Positions 26,903 to 36,463 are shown, counted from the stretch's first letter. The stretch is 64,000 bases of DNA from an uncultured Clostridia bacterium (GCA_927417275.1 CAKMJV010000008.1:62001-126000); one strand, 5' to 3'. Notes: a model not told the origin generated them from the letters alone. Translations and numbers: made by a program.

Positions 26903-27399
26903 GTCAAAACATCATTTTAATAGGCATGATGGGGTCTGGTAAAACGACTCTTGGAAAATGGCTTTCCACAGCGCTTAACCTGAAATTTATCGACACCGAT
27001 CATATTATAGAAGAAATGCAAGGACAGTCCATCCGTCAAATATTTGATCGGCATGGTGTTGCGCACTTCAGACAACTCGAAGCAGCGCTTATAGAGAAAC
27101 TATCTGGGGTTAATGACTCTGTATTGGCTACGGGTGGTGGAATAATCCTCAATCCGAACAACAACATCGCATTAAGACAACTGGGAACGGTGATTTATCT
27201 TAGGGGGTCAACCGATCAGTTGGTCCGAAACGTATCATTAGAAAGTGATTCACGGCCACTTTTAAATCTCCATAATCTTGAGACGATTCTAATGGTGCGT
27301 GAAAAACTTTATGAGGGAACTGCGCATTACGTGGTCGATATCGATCATAAATCCATAGAGACGATTGGGAATGAAATATCCACGCTAATGGGACGTTAA
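26899..27399 (+). CDS. aroK: Shikimate kinase
   Basis: Phosphorylates shikimate in the pathway to chorismate. P-loop GMMGSGKTT (9-17), FIDTDHIIEE acidic pair, the RQLEAALI helix, ATGGGII and DSRPLL lid. 166 residues, standard. It overlaps the PilT-like gene by 4 nt, so the two are translated together; other aro genes are not in the window. Confidence 0.95.
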   Translation: MSQNIILIGMMGSGKTTLGKWLSTALNLKFIDTDHIIEEMQGQSIRQIFDRHGVAHFRQLEAALIEKLSGVNDSVLATGGGIILNPNNNIALRQLGTVIYLRGSTDQLVRNVSLESDSRPLLNLHNLETILMVREKLYEGTAHYVVDIDHKSIETIGNEISTLMGR

Positions 27400-27452
27400 A
27401 GAGATTGCACTAAGTATGGAGTTCTGATAGAATCATAATGAATGGAGATTTC

Positions 27453-27482
27453 TTGACAATCAATTGATTTTAAAGTTATAAT
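27453..27482 (+). promoter_or_regulatory. Promoter of efp
   Basis: TTGACA (27453-27458) and TATAAT (27477-27482) are both perfect, with an 18-bp spacer, about 43 bp before the efp ATG. Confidence 0.8.
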
Positions 27483-27524
27483 AGTTTTTGGTCCGAGAAG
27501 AATGAATATTTTGGAGGTTTTATC

Positions 27525-28082
27525 ATGATTGCAGCGAGTGATTTTAGAAAAGGAAATACATTTGAGATAAATGGTGAGCCATTTGTTATTATTGATTTTC
27601 AACATGTTAAACCGGGAAAAGGTGCGGCTTTTGTAAGAACGAAATACAAAAGTTTATTAAATGGCACCATCAGAGATCAAGCATTTAACCCATCTGAAAA
27701 ATTCCCTAAAGCGCATATTGAAACAAAAGAAATGCAGTATTTATATAAAGAAGGCGATCTTTACTATTTTATGGATAACGAGACTTACGATCAGATTCCA
27801 CTTTCTGAAGAGCAAGTTGAAGATGCGATCCTTTATATTAAAGAAAATGATAACGCAACCCTTAAGTTTTATAAGGGCAAGTGTTTCCTCGTTGAACCAC
27901 CAAACTTCGTTGTTTTATTGGTAACCGAATCTGAACCTGGTATTAAAGGCGATACAGCGACAAATTCTACAAAAAAAGCAATCGTTGAAACTGGCGCAGA
28001 GATTCAAGTGCCTGGATTCGTAAACGAAGGGGATAAGATAAAAATCGATACACGTACTGGAGAGTACTTATCCCGCGCATAA
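27525..28082 (+). CDS. efp: Elongation factor P
   Basis: Rescues ribosomes stalled at polyproline. The KOW-like domain and two OB domains are all present in 185 residues. The lysine at the loop tip is K32 (KPGKG), where Bacillota EF-P carries 5-aminopentanol or no modification. TTGGAGG ribosome site and a near-perfect promoter upstream. Confidence 0.97.
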   Translation: MIAASDFRKGNTFEINGEPFVIIDFQHVKPGKGAAFVRTKYKSLLNGTIRDQAFNPSEKFPKAHIETKEMQYLYKEGDLYYFMDNETYDQIPLSEEQVEDAILYIKENDNATLKFYKGKCFLVEPPNFVVLLVTESEPGIKGDTATNSTKKAIVETGAEIQVPGFVNEGDKIKIDTRTGEYLSRA

Positions 28083-28141
28083 TTGTTTTAAATAGACATT
28101 TGTCTGTTTAATATATATTACCCACTAAAGGAGGGATTCAC

Positions 28142-28597
28142 ATGAGCTATATGCATGAAAAAGTGGCTTATCTTAAAGGATTAGCTGAGGGCATGGAAGT
28201 TGGAAATGACTCTAAAGAAGGCAAGTTGTTGCTTCAAATTATCGAAGTATTAAACGATTTTGCAGATGAAGTAGACGATGTTTATGATGAGCTCGATGAT
28301 CTCAATGACGCAGTTTTAGAACTTGATGACTACATCGAAACCATCGATGAAGACCTTGCTGATCTTGAGGATGAAATTTATGACTTAGATGCAGAAGATT
28401 TCGAAGATGATGAAGATGATTTTGAAGAAGTGGACTGTCCAGATTGTGGGGAATCTTTCTTTGTAGACAGTGCTTTAATCGACAAAGGTGAGGACATCGA
28501 ATGTCCAAACTGTGGTGTGATTATAGAGTTTACAGAGGATTGTGATTGCTGTGAGGATGAAGCTTGTGACTGTGAATGTCACGAAGAATCAAAATAA
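28142..28597 (+). CDS. Acidic protein with zinc-ribbon end (CD1247-like)
   Basis: A 151-residue protein with three parts: a conserved N-terminal helix MHEKVAYLKGLAEGM, a long Asp/Glu-rich coiled region (about 35-97), and a CPDC...CPNC zinc ribbon followed by a Cys-rich tail (DCDCCEDEACDCECH). The N-terminal pattern marks the clostridial family that usually follows efp. Function is unknown; zinc binding is a safe inference. AAAGGAGGG precedes the ATG, and a strong terminator follows. Confidence 0.8.
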   Translation: MSYMHEKVAYLKGLAEGMEVGNDSKEGKLLLQIIEVLNDFADEVDDVYDELDDLNDAVLELDDYIETIDEDLADLEDEIYDLDAEDFEDDEDDFEEVDCPDCGESFFVDSALIDKGEDIECPNCGVIIEFTEDCDCCEDEACDCECHEESK

Positions 28598-28610
28598 TGT
28601 TTAAAGTTGA

Positions 28611-28644
28611 CCCTGTCATGGGAAACCATGATGGGGTTTTGCTT
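28611..28644 (+). terminator. Intrinsic terminator after the efp unit
   Basis: CCCTGTCATGG (28611-28621) pairs with CCATGATGGGG (28626-28636) with two G-T pairs around a short loop; TTTTGCTTTT follows. Confidence 0.85.
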
Positions 28645-28655
28645 TTACGTTTTAA

Positions 28656-28684
28656 TTGTATTAAAAGGTGACATTTGCTATAAT
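28656..28684 (+). promoter_or_regulatory. Promoter of the asp23-nusB unit
   Basis: TTGTAT (28656-28661) and TATAAT (28679-28684), 17-bp spacer, 33 bp before the ATG. Confidence 0.65.
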
Positions 28685-28716
28685 AACATTAAAGGTTAAG
28701 GTTAAGGAGGCAATTC

Positions 28717-29088
28717 ATGGCTGAAAATAGAACGATTGATGCTTTAAAGCATGGTAAAGTAAATATAGCAGATGATGTGATTGGCGTTATAGGTTCGATA
28801 GCGGCATCTGAGATTGAAGGGATTAAAGCTTTAAGTGGTACTTTTTCTGAAGAAGTTATGGAAATCATAGGGAAGAAAAGTTTTAATAAAGGCATTCACG
28901 TTGAAATGATAGATGAAAAAGTAACGATTGATTTGAGCGTGGTTGTGGACTATGGCACAAAAATTCATGAAATCGCGAAAAAGGTTCAAGAGAGTGTAAA
29001 ACTTGCTATCGAATCGATGACTGGATTAGAAGTCATAGCAGTAAACGTTTTAGTTGAAGGCATTAACACCAAAATAGAGAGTAAATAA
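28717..29088 (+). CDS. Asp23/Gls24 family envelope-stress protein
   Basis: A 123-residue DUF322 protein: GKVNIADDVIGVIGSIAASE, EGIKALSG, and VDYGTKIHEIAKKVQESVK near the end. Family members are abundant membrane-associated proteins that respond to alkaline or cell-wall stress; the B. subtilis YqhY homologue affects lipid synthesis and sits at the same place before nusB. No amaP partner is seen here. Confidence 0.93.
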   Translation: MAENRTIDALKHGKVNIADDVIGVIGSIAASEIEGIKALSGTFSEEVMEIIGKKSFNKGIHVEMIDEKVTIDLSVVVDYGTKIHEIAKKVQESVKLAIESMTGLEVIAVNVLVEGINTKIESK

Positions 29089-29103
29089 CTGTGTTGGAAA
29101 ATA

Positions 29104-29126
29104 GGCTGGCTTCTGAGAAGTTAGTC
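29104..29126 (+). terminator. Weak hairpin between asp23 and nusB
   Basis: GGCTGGCTTC (29104-29113) pairs with GAAGTTAGTC (29117-29126) through three G-T pairs with a 3-nt loop; ATTTTC follows. It may attenuate rather than stop transcription into nusB. Confidence 0.35.
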
Positions 29127-29147
29127 ATTTTCATGTAAGGAGGGCAC

Positions 29148-29534
29148 ATGAACCGTGTAAGGAGCCGCGAAGTGGCTATGGAAATCCTATATCAAATGGA
29201 GATTCAAAATGAATTTGATATCGACAAAATGCTTGCACATTATGATGAAGTGCTCGATGATGCGTACATCCGCAGTACATTAGGCTTATGGTTAAGTCAT
29301 AAAGATGTCATTGAAGATAAAATTGTTGAACATTTAGATGGGTGGAAACTCGATCGTATCGCAAAAATCGATCTGAGTATTTTGAGATTGGGCATTGCAG
29401 AACTCCTTTATGTTGAAGACATACCGGATAAAGTGAGTATTAATGAGGCTGTAAATCTTGCTAAAAAGTACGTAGATGATAAATCAGGGAAATTTATTAA
29501 TGGCGTCTTAAGCCATTTTATAAGTAAGGAATAA
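29148..29534 (+). CDS. nusB: Transcription antitermination factor NusB
   Basis: NusB binds boxA RNA with S10 during rRNA antitermination. The 128 residues are all-helical and start [15 protein letters not shown]; the C-terminal [13 protein letters not shown] and [10 protein letters not shown] motifs are typical. TAAGGAGGG ribosome site. It is followed 4 nt later by the TsaD-like gene. Confidence 0.95.
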   Translation: MNRVRSREVAMEILYQMEIQNEFDIDKMLAHYDEVLDDAYIRSTLGLWLSHKDVIEDKIVEHLDGWKLDRIAKIDLSILRLGIAELLYVEDIPDKVSINEAVNLAKKYVDDKSGKFINGVLSHFISKE

Positions 29535-29537
29535 AAA

Positions 29538-30485
29538 ATGATTCTAGCAGTGGATACGAGTTGTTATACAACCTCCATATGCGTTATAGAGGTTAACTCT
29601 GGAGAAATCGTATTTGAATGTAATAAGTATTTAACTGTGAAGCCCGGAGCGCGTGGATTACGACAATCTGAGGGCTTTTTTCAGCATGTAAATCAACTAG
29701 CTGAGATTTTTGATACGCTGTGTAAACAAGTCGATGTAAAAAAACTTGTTGCTGTTGCAGTGAGTAATAAGCCAAGACCCGTTGAAAAATCATATATGCC
29801 GGTTTTTCATGCGGGCGTTTTGTTTTGTAGGAATCTCGCGAACACATTAAACGTACCCTTATATACCTATTCACATCAGGAGGGGCATCTTATGGCAGCC
29901 GTTAAAAGTTCTGGCATGTCTGAAGTACCTGATTCCTTTATCGGTTTACACCTCTCTGGTGGGACCACAGAGTTGTTAGAGGTCACTTCCACAGAAGATG
30001 GATTTGATGCAAATTGTTTAGGAGGCACGTTGGATCTTAATTTTGGACAGTTGATTGATCGATTGGGTGTTCAAATGGGACTTGATTTTCCGTGTGGAAA
30101 AGCGATGGACGACTTAGCGCAGCAAATAGAACATGAGGATTATTATAAAATTAAGATGAAATCAGAGTCGACATTTAATTTGTCAGGACTTGAAAATAAA
30201 TATATGGCCCTATTGGAAACACAAAATCCTAACTATGTATGCAAACACCTTTTTAATACTTTAGCGGAGATTATCCTACAAATAATCACGCCATATACAG
30301 AAGGGCACCAAATTGTACTTTCTGGTGGCGTCGCTTCAAATGCGATTGTAAAGAACTATTTAGAGCGCAAGTTACCGCAGTGTGCCATTTATTTTGCATT
30401 GCCTCAGTATGCGCGTGACAATGCTTTTGGTATCGCAGTACTCGGTTGTGAACACTATAAGAAGGAGATTTTACGCCATGCTTAA
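29538..30485 (+). CDS. TsaD-like paralogue (ASKHA fold)
   Basis: A 315-residue member of the TsaD/Kae1/Gcp superfamily. It has the N-terminal LAVDTSCYTTS nucleotide-binding loop, the iron-binding SHQEGHL motif (H113/H117), LHLSGGTTEL and VLSGGVASN, then a DNAFG in place of the TsaD DNGxM. The true TsaD makes t6A in tRNA; this clostridial form beside xseA is a second lineage of unknown role. It overlaps the start of xseA by 8 nt. Confidence 0.85.
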   Translation: MILAVDTSCYTTSICVIEVNSGEIVFECNKYLTVKPGARGLRQSEGFFQHVNQLAEIFDTLCKQVDVKKLVAVAVSNKPRPVEKSYMPVFHAGVLFCRNLANTLNVPLYTYSHQEGHLMAAVKSSGMSEVPDSFIGLHLSGGTTELLEVTSTEDGFDANCLGGTLDLNFGQLIDRLGVQMGLDFPCGKAMDDLAQQIEHEDYYKIKMKSESTFNLSGLENKYMALLETQNPNYVCKHLFNTLAEIILQIITPYTEGHQIVLSGGVASNAIVKNYLERKLPQCAIYFALPQYARDNAFGIAVLGCEHYKKEILRHA

Positions 30486-31704
30486 AATGAAATCTTTCAC
30501 AGTCAGTGAAATAACCAGATATATCAAACGCTTGTTAAGTACGGATCCCATACTCAATCAAGTGATTATAGAAGGTGAAATCTCAAATTATGTCAGACAC
30601 TCAAGCGGTCACGCCTATTTCACATTAAAAGATGAAAACAGCAAATTAACCTGTGTCATGTTTGCGCAGTATCTCAGTGGAACGGGATTCACGCCTAAAA
30701 ATGGTGACAGGGTACATGCAAAAGGTCAAATCGTCGTATATGAAAGAGACGGACGCTATCAACTTAATGTATTGGCTCTTGAAAATATCGGATTAGGCGC
30801 ACTACATGTCAGGTTTAACGCGTTAAAAGAAGCGCTTGAAAGCAAAGGCTTGTTTGATAAAAAGCATAAAAAGCCATTGCCCGTTTTGCCACAAAAAATT
30901 GGCGTCATTACGTCACCTACAGGTGCCGCCATTCAAGATATTTTATCGGTTGCACAAAGAAGATCAAATTTTTCTGAGATTTACATTTATCCCGTTCGGG
31001 TACAAGGTGAATTTGCCAAAGGAGAGATTTGTAGAGGCATTCGATATTTTAATGAACGAAATGACATCGATCTTATAATCCTTGCAAGAGGTGGCGGCTC
31101 CATCGAAGAACTATGGTCTTTTAATGAAGAAGAAGTTGCACAGGCGATTTTCAATTCGAAGATCCCCATTATTACAGGTGTCGGTCATGAGACGGATTTT
31201 ACCATTAGCGATTTTGTAGCGGACTTAAGAGCGGCGACGCCCTCTGCAGCTGCCGAAATTGCGATAAAATCAAAAACAGAAATGTTATTAGAACTGAATA
31301 AAACACTGCAAAAGTTAAGCATACAAGTGCATAAGCGCACCGAACTAGAGCATGCAAAATTAGAGCGATACGCACCGAAGCGATTGGCCAAAAATTTACA
31401 GGATACATTAGAGAAAAACAAGAAAATGCTGACTTATAAACAGCAGATTGTCACCAAAAGTACTTTAAATCAAATTGAATTGGCAAGAGAAAAACTTATG
31501 GGCGTTGGTACCCAGTTACATGCATTAAGTCCATTAAATATTATGCAAAGAGGATATAGTGTCGTTACGAAAGCAGATGCTGTAGTAAACTCAGTGTCAC
31601 AAGTGGCTCAGGATGATTTGCTCACCATTCGCTTTTCTGATGGTTTTGCAAAAACACGCGTTGAAGAAATAGGAGGAAAAGATGGCGAAGCAATCGACTT
31701 ATGA
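30478..31704 (+). CDS. xseA: Exodeoxyribonuclease VII large subunit
   Basis: Catalytic subunit of the single-strand-specific exonuclease VII. An OB-fold N-terminus (VSEITRYIKRLL to about residue 100), the catalytic core with ITSPTGAAIQDIL, LARGGGSIEELW and GVGHETDFTISDF, then a long coiled coil. The start is ATG 30478 with AAGGAGA 9 nt upstream; an earlier in-frame ATG lies inside the TsaD-like gene. It overlaps xseB by 23 nt. Confidence 0.95.
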   Translation: MLKMKSFTVSEITRYIKRLLSTDPILNQVIIEGEISNYVRHSSGHAYFTLKDENSKLTCVMFAQYLSGTGFTPKNGDRVHAKGQIVVYERDGRYQLNVLALENIGLGALHVRFNALKEALESKGLFDKKHKKPLPVLPQKIGVITSPTGAAIQDILSVAQRRSNFSEIYIYPVRVQGEFAKGEICRGIRYFNERNDIDLIILARGGGSIEELWSFNEEEVAQAIFNSKIPIITGVGHETDFTISDFVADLRAATPSAAAEIAIKSKTEMLLELNKTLQKLSIQVHKRTELEHAKLERYAPKRLAKNLQDTLEKNKKMLTYKQQIVTKSTLNQIELAREKLMGVGTQLHALSPLNIMQRGYSVVTKADAVVNSVSQVAQDDLLTIRFSDGFAKTRVEEIGGKDGEAIDL

Positions 31705-31882
31705 AAAAAATATAGAGCGGTTAAATGAAATTTCTACACTATTAGAACGTGGTGATGTGCCTTTGGAAGAACTGTTAAAAGCATTTGAAGAAGGCATAAA
31801 ACTTTATAGGGTTTGTCATTCTATTTTGGAATCCACAGAATCAAAAATTCAAACCATTCTCGATGAGGGAAATGAGGCATAA
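31682..31882 (+). CDS. xseB: Exodeoxyribonuclease VII small subunit
   Basis: The 66-residue partner of XseA with the family pattern YEKNIERLNEI, LERGDVPLEELLKAFEEG and CHSILE. AGGAGG lies inside the xseA end, and the large gene overlap implies coupled translation. Confidence 0.93.
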   Translation: MAKQSTYEKNIERLNEISTLLERGDVPLEELLKAFEEGIKLYRVCHSILESTESKIQTILDEGNEA

Positions 31883-32772
31883 TGATGAAAACAAGTGAGC
31901 AAGTAAATCAAATCATAATGACGATTGAACAGTCATTTAAAGAAATAATGTCCGTACAAACGGATGCAGATCGACTGCTAAGTGATGCCATGCTATATAG
32001 TTTAAATGCAGGCGGAAAGCGCATTAGACCCATCCTATGTCTGGAAGTTGCACATGCTTATGGTGCGGATTTAGAAACGATAAAGCCCTTTGCGTTTGCA
32101 CTTGAAATGATTCATACGTATTCACTCATTCACGATGACTTGCCTTGCATGGACGATGATGATTTAAGACGTGGAAAACCAACGAGTCACGTGGTCTATG
32201 GGGAAGATTTGGCCATATTAGCAGGAGATGCGCTATTGAATTTATCTGCTGAAGTGATGTTAGAAGCCGTAATGCATCAGAATGGTGATGTTAAATTTTT
32301 ACGCGCAATGCATGAAATCTTGAAAGCCTCTGGAGCAAGTGGTATGATATTGGGGCAGGTTGCAGATATAAAGTACCATGATCAAGTGATAAATATTGAA
32401 AAACTCAATTTTATAAATGCGAACAAAACAGGGAAGTTATTAACGGCATCCATCGTATCGGGTGCACTATTAGGTGGTGCTTCCGTTGCCGATTTGGAGA
32501 AATTAAGAAAAATCGGCTATCAGGTGGGTCTTTTGTTCCAACTGGTTGACGATGTATTAGACGTTATTGGCAACCCACAAAAGCTTGGGAAACGCACTCA
32601 GATTGATGAGAAAAACAACAAAATGACATATCCAAAACTTATGGGTATTGAAACAACTCAAGCGTGTATTAGACAGTATAGAGATGAAATTTTTGAAACG
32701 CTAGATACTTTGTCTATTGATGTAAAATTTTTAAAGGCTTTGGTTGACTTTTTAGCCACAAGAGATTTTTAG
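31882..32772 (+). CDS. ispA: Polyprenyl synthetase (farnesyl or geranyl diphosphate synthase)
   Basis: All-trans prenyl transferase of 296 residues. First aspartate-rich motif DDLPCMDDDD with the two-residue insertion typical of bacterial FPP synthases, second motif DDVLD, and GGKRIRP plus GQVADI stretches. It feeds undecaprenyl and other isoprenoid lipids; dxs and ispH in the same window give the MEP pathway. It overlaps xseB by 1 nt; a second ATG at 31885 is equally possible. Confidence 0.94.
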   Translation: MMKTSEQVNQIIMTIEQSFKEIMSVQTDADRLLSDAMLYSLNAGGKRIRPILCLEVAHAYGADLETIKPFAFALEMIHTYSLIHDDLPCMDDDDLRRGKPTSHVVYGEDLAILAGDALLNLSAEVMLEAVMHQNGDVKFLRAMHEILKASGASGMILGQVADIKYHDQVINIEKLNFINANKTGKLLTASIVSGALLGGASVADLEKLRKIGYQVGLLFQLVDDVLDVIGNPQKLGKRTQIDEKNNKMTYPKLMGIETTQACIRQYRDEIFETLDTLSIDVKFLKALVDFLATRDF

Positions 32773-32780
32773 GAGGTCAC

Positions 32781-33227
32781 ATGGGCGATTTTTTTTCAGA
32801 GTTTATTAATAACCGAGTTTTTTTGGCAGCAGCAGTGGCTTGGACTGTTGCACAATCGATAAAAGTTTTGCTCACTTTTATCGTAGAAAAAGAAGTGCGT
32901 TTAGAAAGATTACATGGATCCGGAGGCATGCCCAGTTCACATACAGCGACAATCGTTGCTGCATCTACTGCGATTGGTATTGTTGAAGGATGGTCTTCAT
33001 CTGTTTATGCATTGTCGTTGATTATGTCATTTATCGTGATGTACGATGCTTCAGGTGTAAGAAGATCTGTAGGCAAACAAGCAAAACTTTTAAATGACAT
33101 CATAACGGACTTATATAAGAACAAGCACTTAGAACAAGAACGCTTAAAAGAACTCATTGGACATAAACCCACAGAAGTGGTAGTTGGGGCTATTTTAGGT
33201 ATTCTTATCGCCAATCTTATGATCTAG
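32781..33227 (+). CDS. Divergent PAP2 family membrane protein (DUF212)
   Basis: A 148-residue protein with four hydrophobic segments and the family motif GGMPSSHTAT, plus the DASGVRRSVGKQA region. These proteins resemble acid phosphatases of the PAP2 type and may act on polyprenyl or lipid phosphates. It sits between ispA and dxs, as in other Clostridia. AGGAGG ribosome site. Confidence 0.88.
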   Translation: MGDFFSEFINNRVFLAAAVAWTVAQSIKVLLTFIVEKEVRLERLHGSGGMPSSHTATIVAASTAIGIVEGWSSSVYALSLIMSFIVMYDASGVRRSVGKQAKLLNDIITDLYKNKHLEQERLKELIGHKPTEVVVGAILGILIANLMI

Positions 33228-33247
33228 GCGTATAGAGAGGGAATAAT

Positions 33248-35098
33248 ATGTATAAATATTTAAGTGCCATTCATAGCCCTGAGGACTTAAAAAAACTAAC
33301 AACCTCAGAGAAAATTGTACTGGCACATGAAATTAGAACGTTTTTAATCGCGTCCATTTCAAAAACGGGTGGACATTTAGCTTCAAATTTGGGCGTTGTT
33401 GAACTGACGATAGCCCTTCATACGGTTTTTAATAGTCCGTCGGATCAGTTTGTTTGGGATGTTGGCCATCAAGCATATGTTCACAAGTTGATTACAGGTA
33501 GAATGGATGGATTTGACTCCCTACGTCAACACGAGGGGATGAGTGGTTTTCCAAAACGCAATGAGTCTGCCCACGATCACTTTGATACTGGACATAGCAG
33601 TACCTCTATTTCAGCGGGTGTTGGAATGGCCATCGCCAGAGACTTAAATGGTAAAACGCACGAAGTCATAAGCATCATCGGAGACGGTGCACTTACTGGC
33701 GGCATGGCGCTTGAAGCCTTAAATCATCTGGGACATTGTAAAGCAAATGTTAAAGTGATCCTAAACGATAATGAGATGTCCATTTCACGTAATGTGGGTG
33801 GGATGTCTATTTCTTTAAATAAGCTCAGAACCAATGAAAAGTATTATAAACTAAAGGGTAATACCAAACGACAATTAATGAAATTGCCTTCATTAGGAAA
33901 GCCACTTGTGGGTTTAATCCGAAAATTCAAAGGCAGTTTTAAGTATTTTTTGGTAGACGGCAGTGCATTTTTTGAAGAAATGGGATTAACTTATATCGGT
34001 CCTATTAATGGACATGATTTAGAAGGGATTATTAAACACCTTGAAATGGTTAAACATGTTGATGGGCCAGTCCTATTACATGTCGTAACGAAAAAGGGTA
34101 AAGGTTATCCATTTGCTGAGCAACATCCAAATAAATACCATGGTGTAGGTGCATTTAATCCAAGTGAACCTATTTTGAGCGGTTCTAAAGTAGATTATTC
34201 AAAAGTATTTGGTGACAAATTGATCCATCTTGCCGTAGACAATCCTAAAATCGTAGCCATCAGTGCAGCCATGATCGAGGGCACTGGGCTCAGTGGTTTC
34301 GCAGAGCATTTTCCAAATCGAATATTCGACGTAGGCATCGCAGAACAACATGCCGTTACACTTGCTGCAGGGATGGCGTTAAATGGATTGAAACCATTTG
34401 TTGCACTCTATTCTACATTTTTACAACGCGCTTATGATCAGGTGGTTCACGACGTTTGCATACAACGTGCACCGGTTGTCTTTTGTATCGATCGTGCAGG
34501 GCTCGTGGGTAACGATGGTGAAACGCATCACGGTGTTTTCGATATTTCTTATCTGTCACATTTACCAAATCTCATGATTTTATCGCCCAAAGATCAAAAT
34601 GAGTTGAGAGCGATGCTGTCCTTTGCCTCTACGTATATGGAAGGGCCTATTGCTATCAGATACCCTAGAGGGGTTGCGGATCATATTAATGAGGCGCCCG
34701 CAGGTAACTTTGAACCCGAAGTGCTTAAAAAAGGCAATAAAATAGGCATTGTAGCCACCGGAAAAATGGTTAAAATAGCACTTTCAGCAGCTGAGAAATT
34801 TGAAGGTGCAGAAGTAGGCGTAATCAACTTAAGAAAAATAAAACCGTTGGACGATTCATTCGTGGATGTGCTATCTGATTTTGATAAAATCATAACCATC
34901 GAAGATCATATGCTCGCTGGTGGTATGAACGAGAATGTCTTGAGATTTTTAAGGAAAAATGAGATGAAACAACAACTTTTCCCCATGGGCATCGATGATG
35001 TTTTTGTGGAGCAAGGTGAAATGGATCAACTGCTAAGTGCACTAGGCTTAGATGAGTTGGGACTATTACGTAAAATAGCTGAGGTGCTTAATGGCTAA
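33248..35098 (+). CDS. dxs: 1-deoxy-D-xylulose-5-phosphate synthase
   Basis: First enzyme of the MEP isoprenoid pathway, joining pyruvate and glyceraldehyde 3-phosphate with TPP. TPP/Mg motif GDGALTGGMALEALN, followed by LNDNEMSIS; transketolase pyrimidine domain with DVGIAEQHAV and DRAGLVGNDG. 616 residues, normal. Overlaps tlyA by 8 nt. Confidence 0.97.
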   Translation: MYKYLSAIHSPEDLKKLTTSEKIVLAHEIRTFLIASISKTGGHLASNLGVVELTIALHTVFNSPSDQFVWDVGHQAYVHKLITGRMDGFDSLRQHEGMSGFPKRNESAHDHFDTGHSSTSISAGVGMAIARDLNGKTHEVISIIGDGALTGGMALEALNHLGHCKANVKVILNDNEMSISRNVGGMSISLNKLRTNEKYYKLKGNTKRQLMKLPSLGKPLVGLIRKFKGSFKYFLVDGSAFFEEMGLTYIGPINGHDLEGIIKHLEMVKHVDGPVLLHVVTKKGKGYPFAEQHPNKYHGVGAFNPSEPILSGSKVDYSKVFGDKLIHLAVDNPKIVAISAAMIEGTGLSGFAEHFPNRIFDVGIAEQHAVTLAAGMALNGLKPFVALYSTFLQRAYDQVVHDVCIQRAPVVFCIDRAGLVGNDGETHHGVFDISYLSHLPNLMILSPKDQNELRAMLSFASTYMEGPIAIRYPRGVADHINEAPAGNFEPEVLKKGNKIGIVATGKMVKIALSAAEKFEGAEVGVINLRKIKPLDDSFVDVLSDFDKIITIEDHMLAGGMNENVLRFLRKNEMKQQLFPMGIDDVFVEQGEMDQLLSALGLDELGLLRKIAEVLNG

Positions 35099-35900
35099 AG
35101 AGAGAATTGATCTTCTACTGGTAGAGAAAAACTTATTTGAATCCAGAGAGCGTGCACAGAAAAACATCATGGCGGGTATGATTTTCGTGGATGGTTTACG
35201 TGTGGACAAAGTTGGAACGAAAGTTTCTGTGGATGCAGAAATAGAAGTAAGAGGTCAGGCGATTCCGTATGTCAGTCGTGGTGGCTTAAAGCTAGAAAAA
35301 ACCATAAAAGAACTGGCATTGAATCTCGAAGGCAAACGCTGTATGGATATCGGCGCGTCTACCGGTGGTTTTACTGACTGTATGCTTCAACATGGTGCGA
35401 TGCATGTGCACGCAGTTGATGTTGGATACGGCCAACTTGACTGGAAACTTAGAAATGATCCCCGTGTAACGAATATGGAGCGTACAAATATCCGATATGT
35501 GACACTTGATCAAATCACGCATCCACTTGATTTTATCAGCATAGATGTTTCGTTTATCTCACTTAAACTTGTTTTACCTGTTGCCTTATCTCTTTTAGAT
35601 GACAAAGGGGCAATCGTTTTTTTAATAAAACCTCAGTTTGAAGCGGGCAGAGAGCAAGTGAAAAAAAGTGGTGTTATAAGAGATGCGAAAGTACACATAG
35701 AAGTGCTTAATAAAATTTTAGAATTTTGCGAATCGGTGGCATTAAAGATCCAGTACCTAACGTATTCGCCCATAAAAGGTCCAAAAGGCAACATCGAATT
35801 CTTAGCTTATGCCGTTAAGCGTCATGAAGGTGAGAATAATGTTTTTGATGCGGTTGAAATCGTTAACAAGGCGCATTTGGATTTGGCAACACAAGGATAA
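35091..35900 (+). CDS. tlyA: TlyA family rRNA methyltransferase
   Basis: Residues 1-60 are an S4 RNA-binding domain (RIDLLLVEKNLFESRERA), and residues 80-260 an FtsJ-like Rossmann domain with DIGASTGGFTDCML as SAM motif. TlyA 2'-O-methylates 16S and/or 23S rRNA cytidines in mycobacteria; older annotations call it haemolysin. Position between dxs and argR is conserved in Clostridia. Confidence 0.93.
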   Translation: MAKERIDLLLVEKNLFESRERAQKNIMAGMIFVDGLRVDKVGTKVSVDAEIEVRGQAIPYVSRGGLKLEKTIKELALNLEGKRCMDIGASTGGFTDCMLQHGAMHVHAVDVGYGQLDWKLRNDPRVTNMERTNIRYVTLDQITHPLDFISIDVSFISLKLVLPVALSLLDDKGAIVFLIKPQFEAGREQVKKSGVIRDAKVHIEVLNKILEFCESVALKIQYLTYSPIKGPKGNIEFLAYAVKRHEGENNVFDAVEIVNKAHLDLATQG

Positions 35901-35914
35901 AAAAGGAGTTTGAA

Positions 35915-36463
35915 ATGAATTTATTTAAGCAACTCATTCGATTGTATATCGCTTTTTTTAAAGTGGGGTTATTTACAATCGGTGGTGGGTATGCCATGTT
36001 ACCAATTATAGAACGCGAGTTGGTACAAAATATGAATTTGATAAAAATGGAGTCCGTAATTGAAAGCTACACCATGGCTCAGACACTACCTGGTGTTATT
36101 GCATCTAATGCGGCTGCACTCATCGGCTACAAATTAAAAAAACTGAAAGGGGCGATTGCTTGCACACTGGGTGTGATAACCCCATCCATAATCATCATCT
36201 TGATTATAGCGATCGTTTTTTCTAAAATTGAGCATCTCGAAGTCGTACAAAATGCATTTAAAGGCATCCGAGTGGTGGTACTCGCTTTATTGATGGATTC
36301 ACTTATACGTTTGTTTAAAGTGGCTGTGTTTGACAAAAAAACTTTAGCGATTGCAGGATTATCTTTTGTACTTGTTCTAGGCAGTGTTATTTCACCAATA
36401 CTCGTTATATTTTCAGGTGGATTGTTAGGTCTTGTCATCTACAGAGAGCGGGTTAACTTATGA
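35915..36463 (+). CDS. Chromate transporter subunit (CHR family, first half)
   Basis: A 182-residue, about six-helix membrane protein with the ChrA domain pattern FKVGLFTIGGGYAMLPI at residues 12-28 and AQTLPGVIASNAA. In bacteria with short CHR proteins two adjacent genes form the working transporter; the next gene is the partner. The natural substrate may not be chromate. It overlaps the second subunit by 4 nt. Confidence 0.9.
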   Translation: MNLFKQLIRLYIAFFKVGLFTIGGGYAMLPIIERELVQNMNLIKMESVIESYTMAQTLPGVIASNAAALIGYKLKKLKGAIACTLGVITPSIIIILIIAIVFSKIEHLEVVQNAFKGIRVVVLALLMDSLIRLFKVAVFDKKTLAIAGLSFVLVLGSVISPILVIFSGGLLGLVIYRERVNL

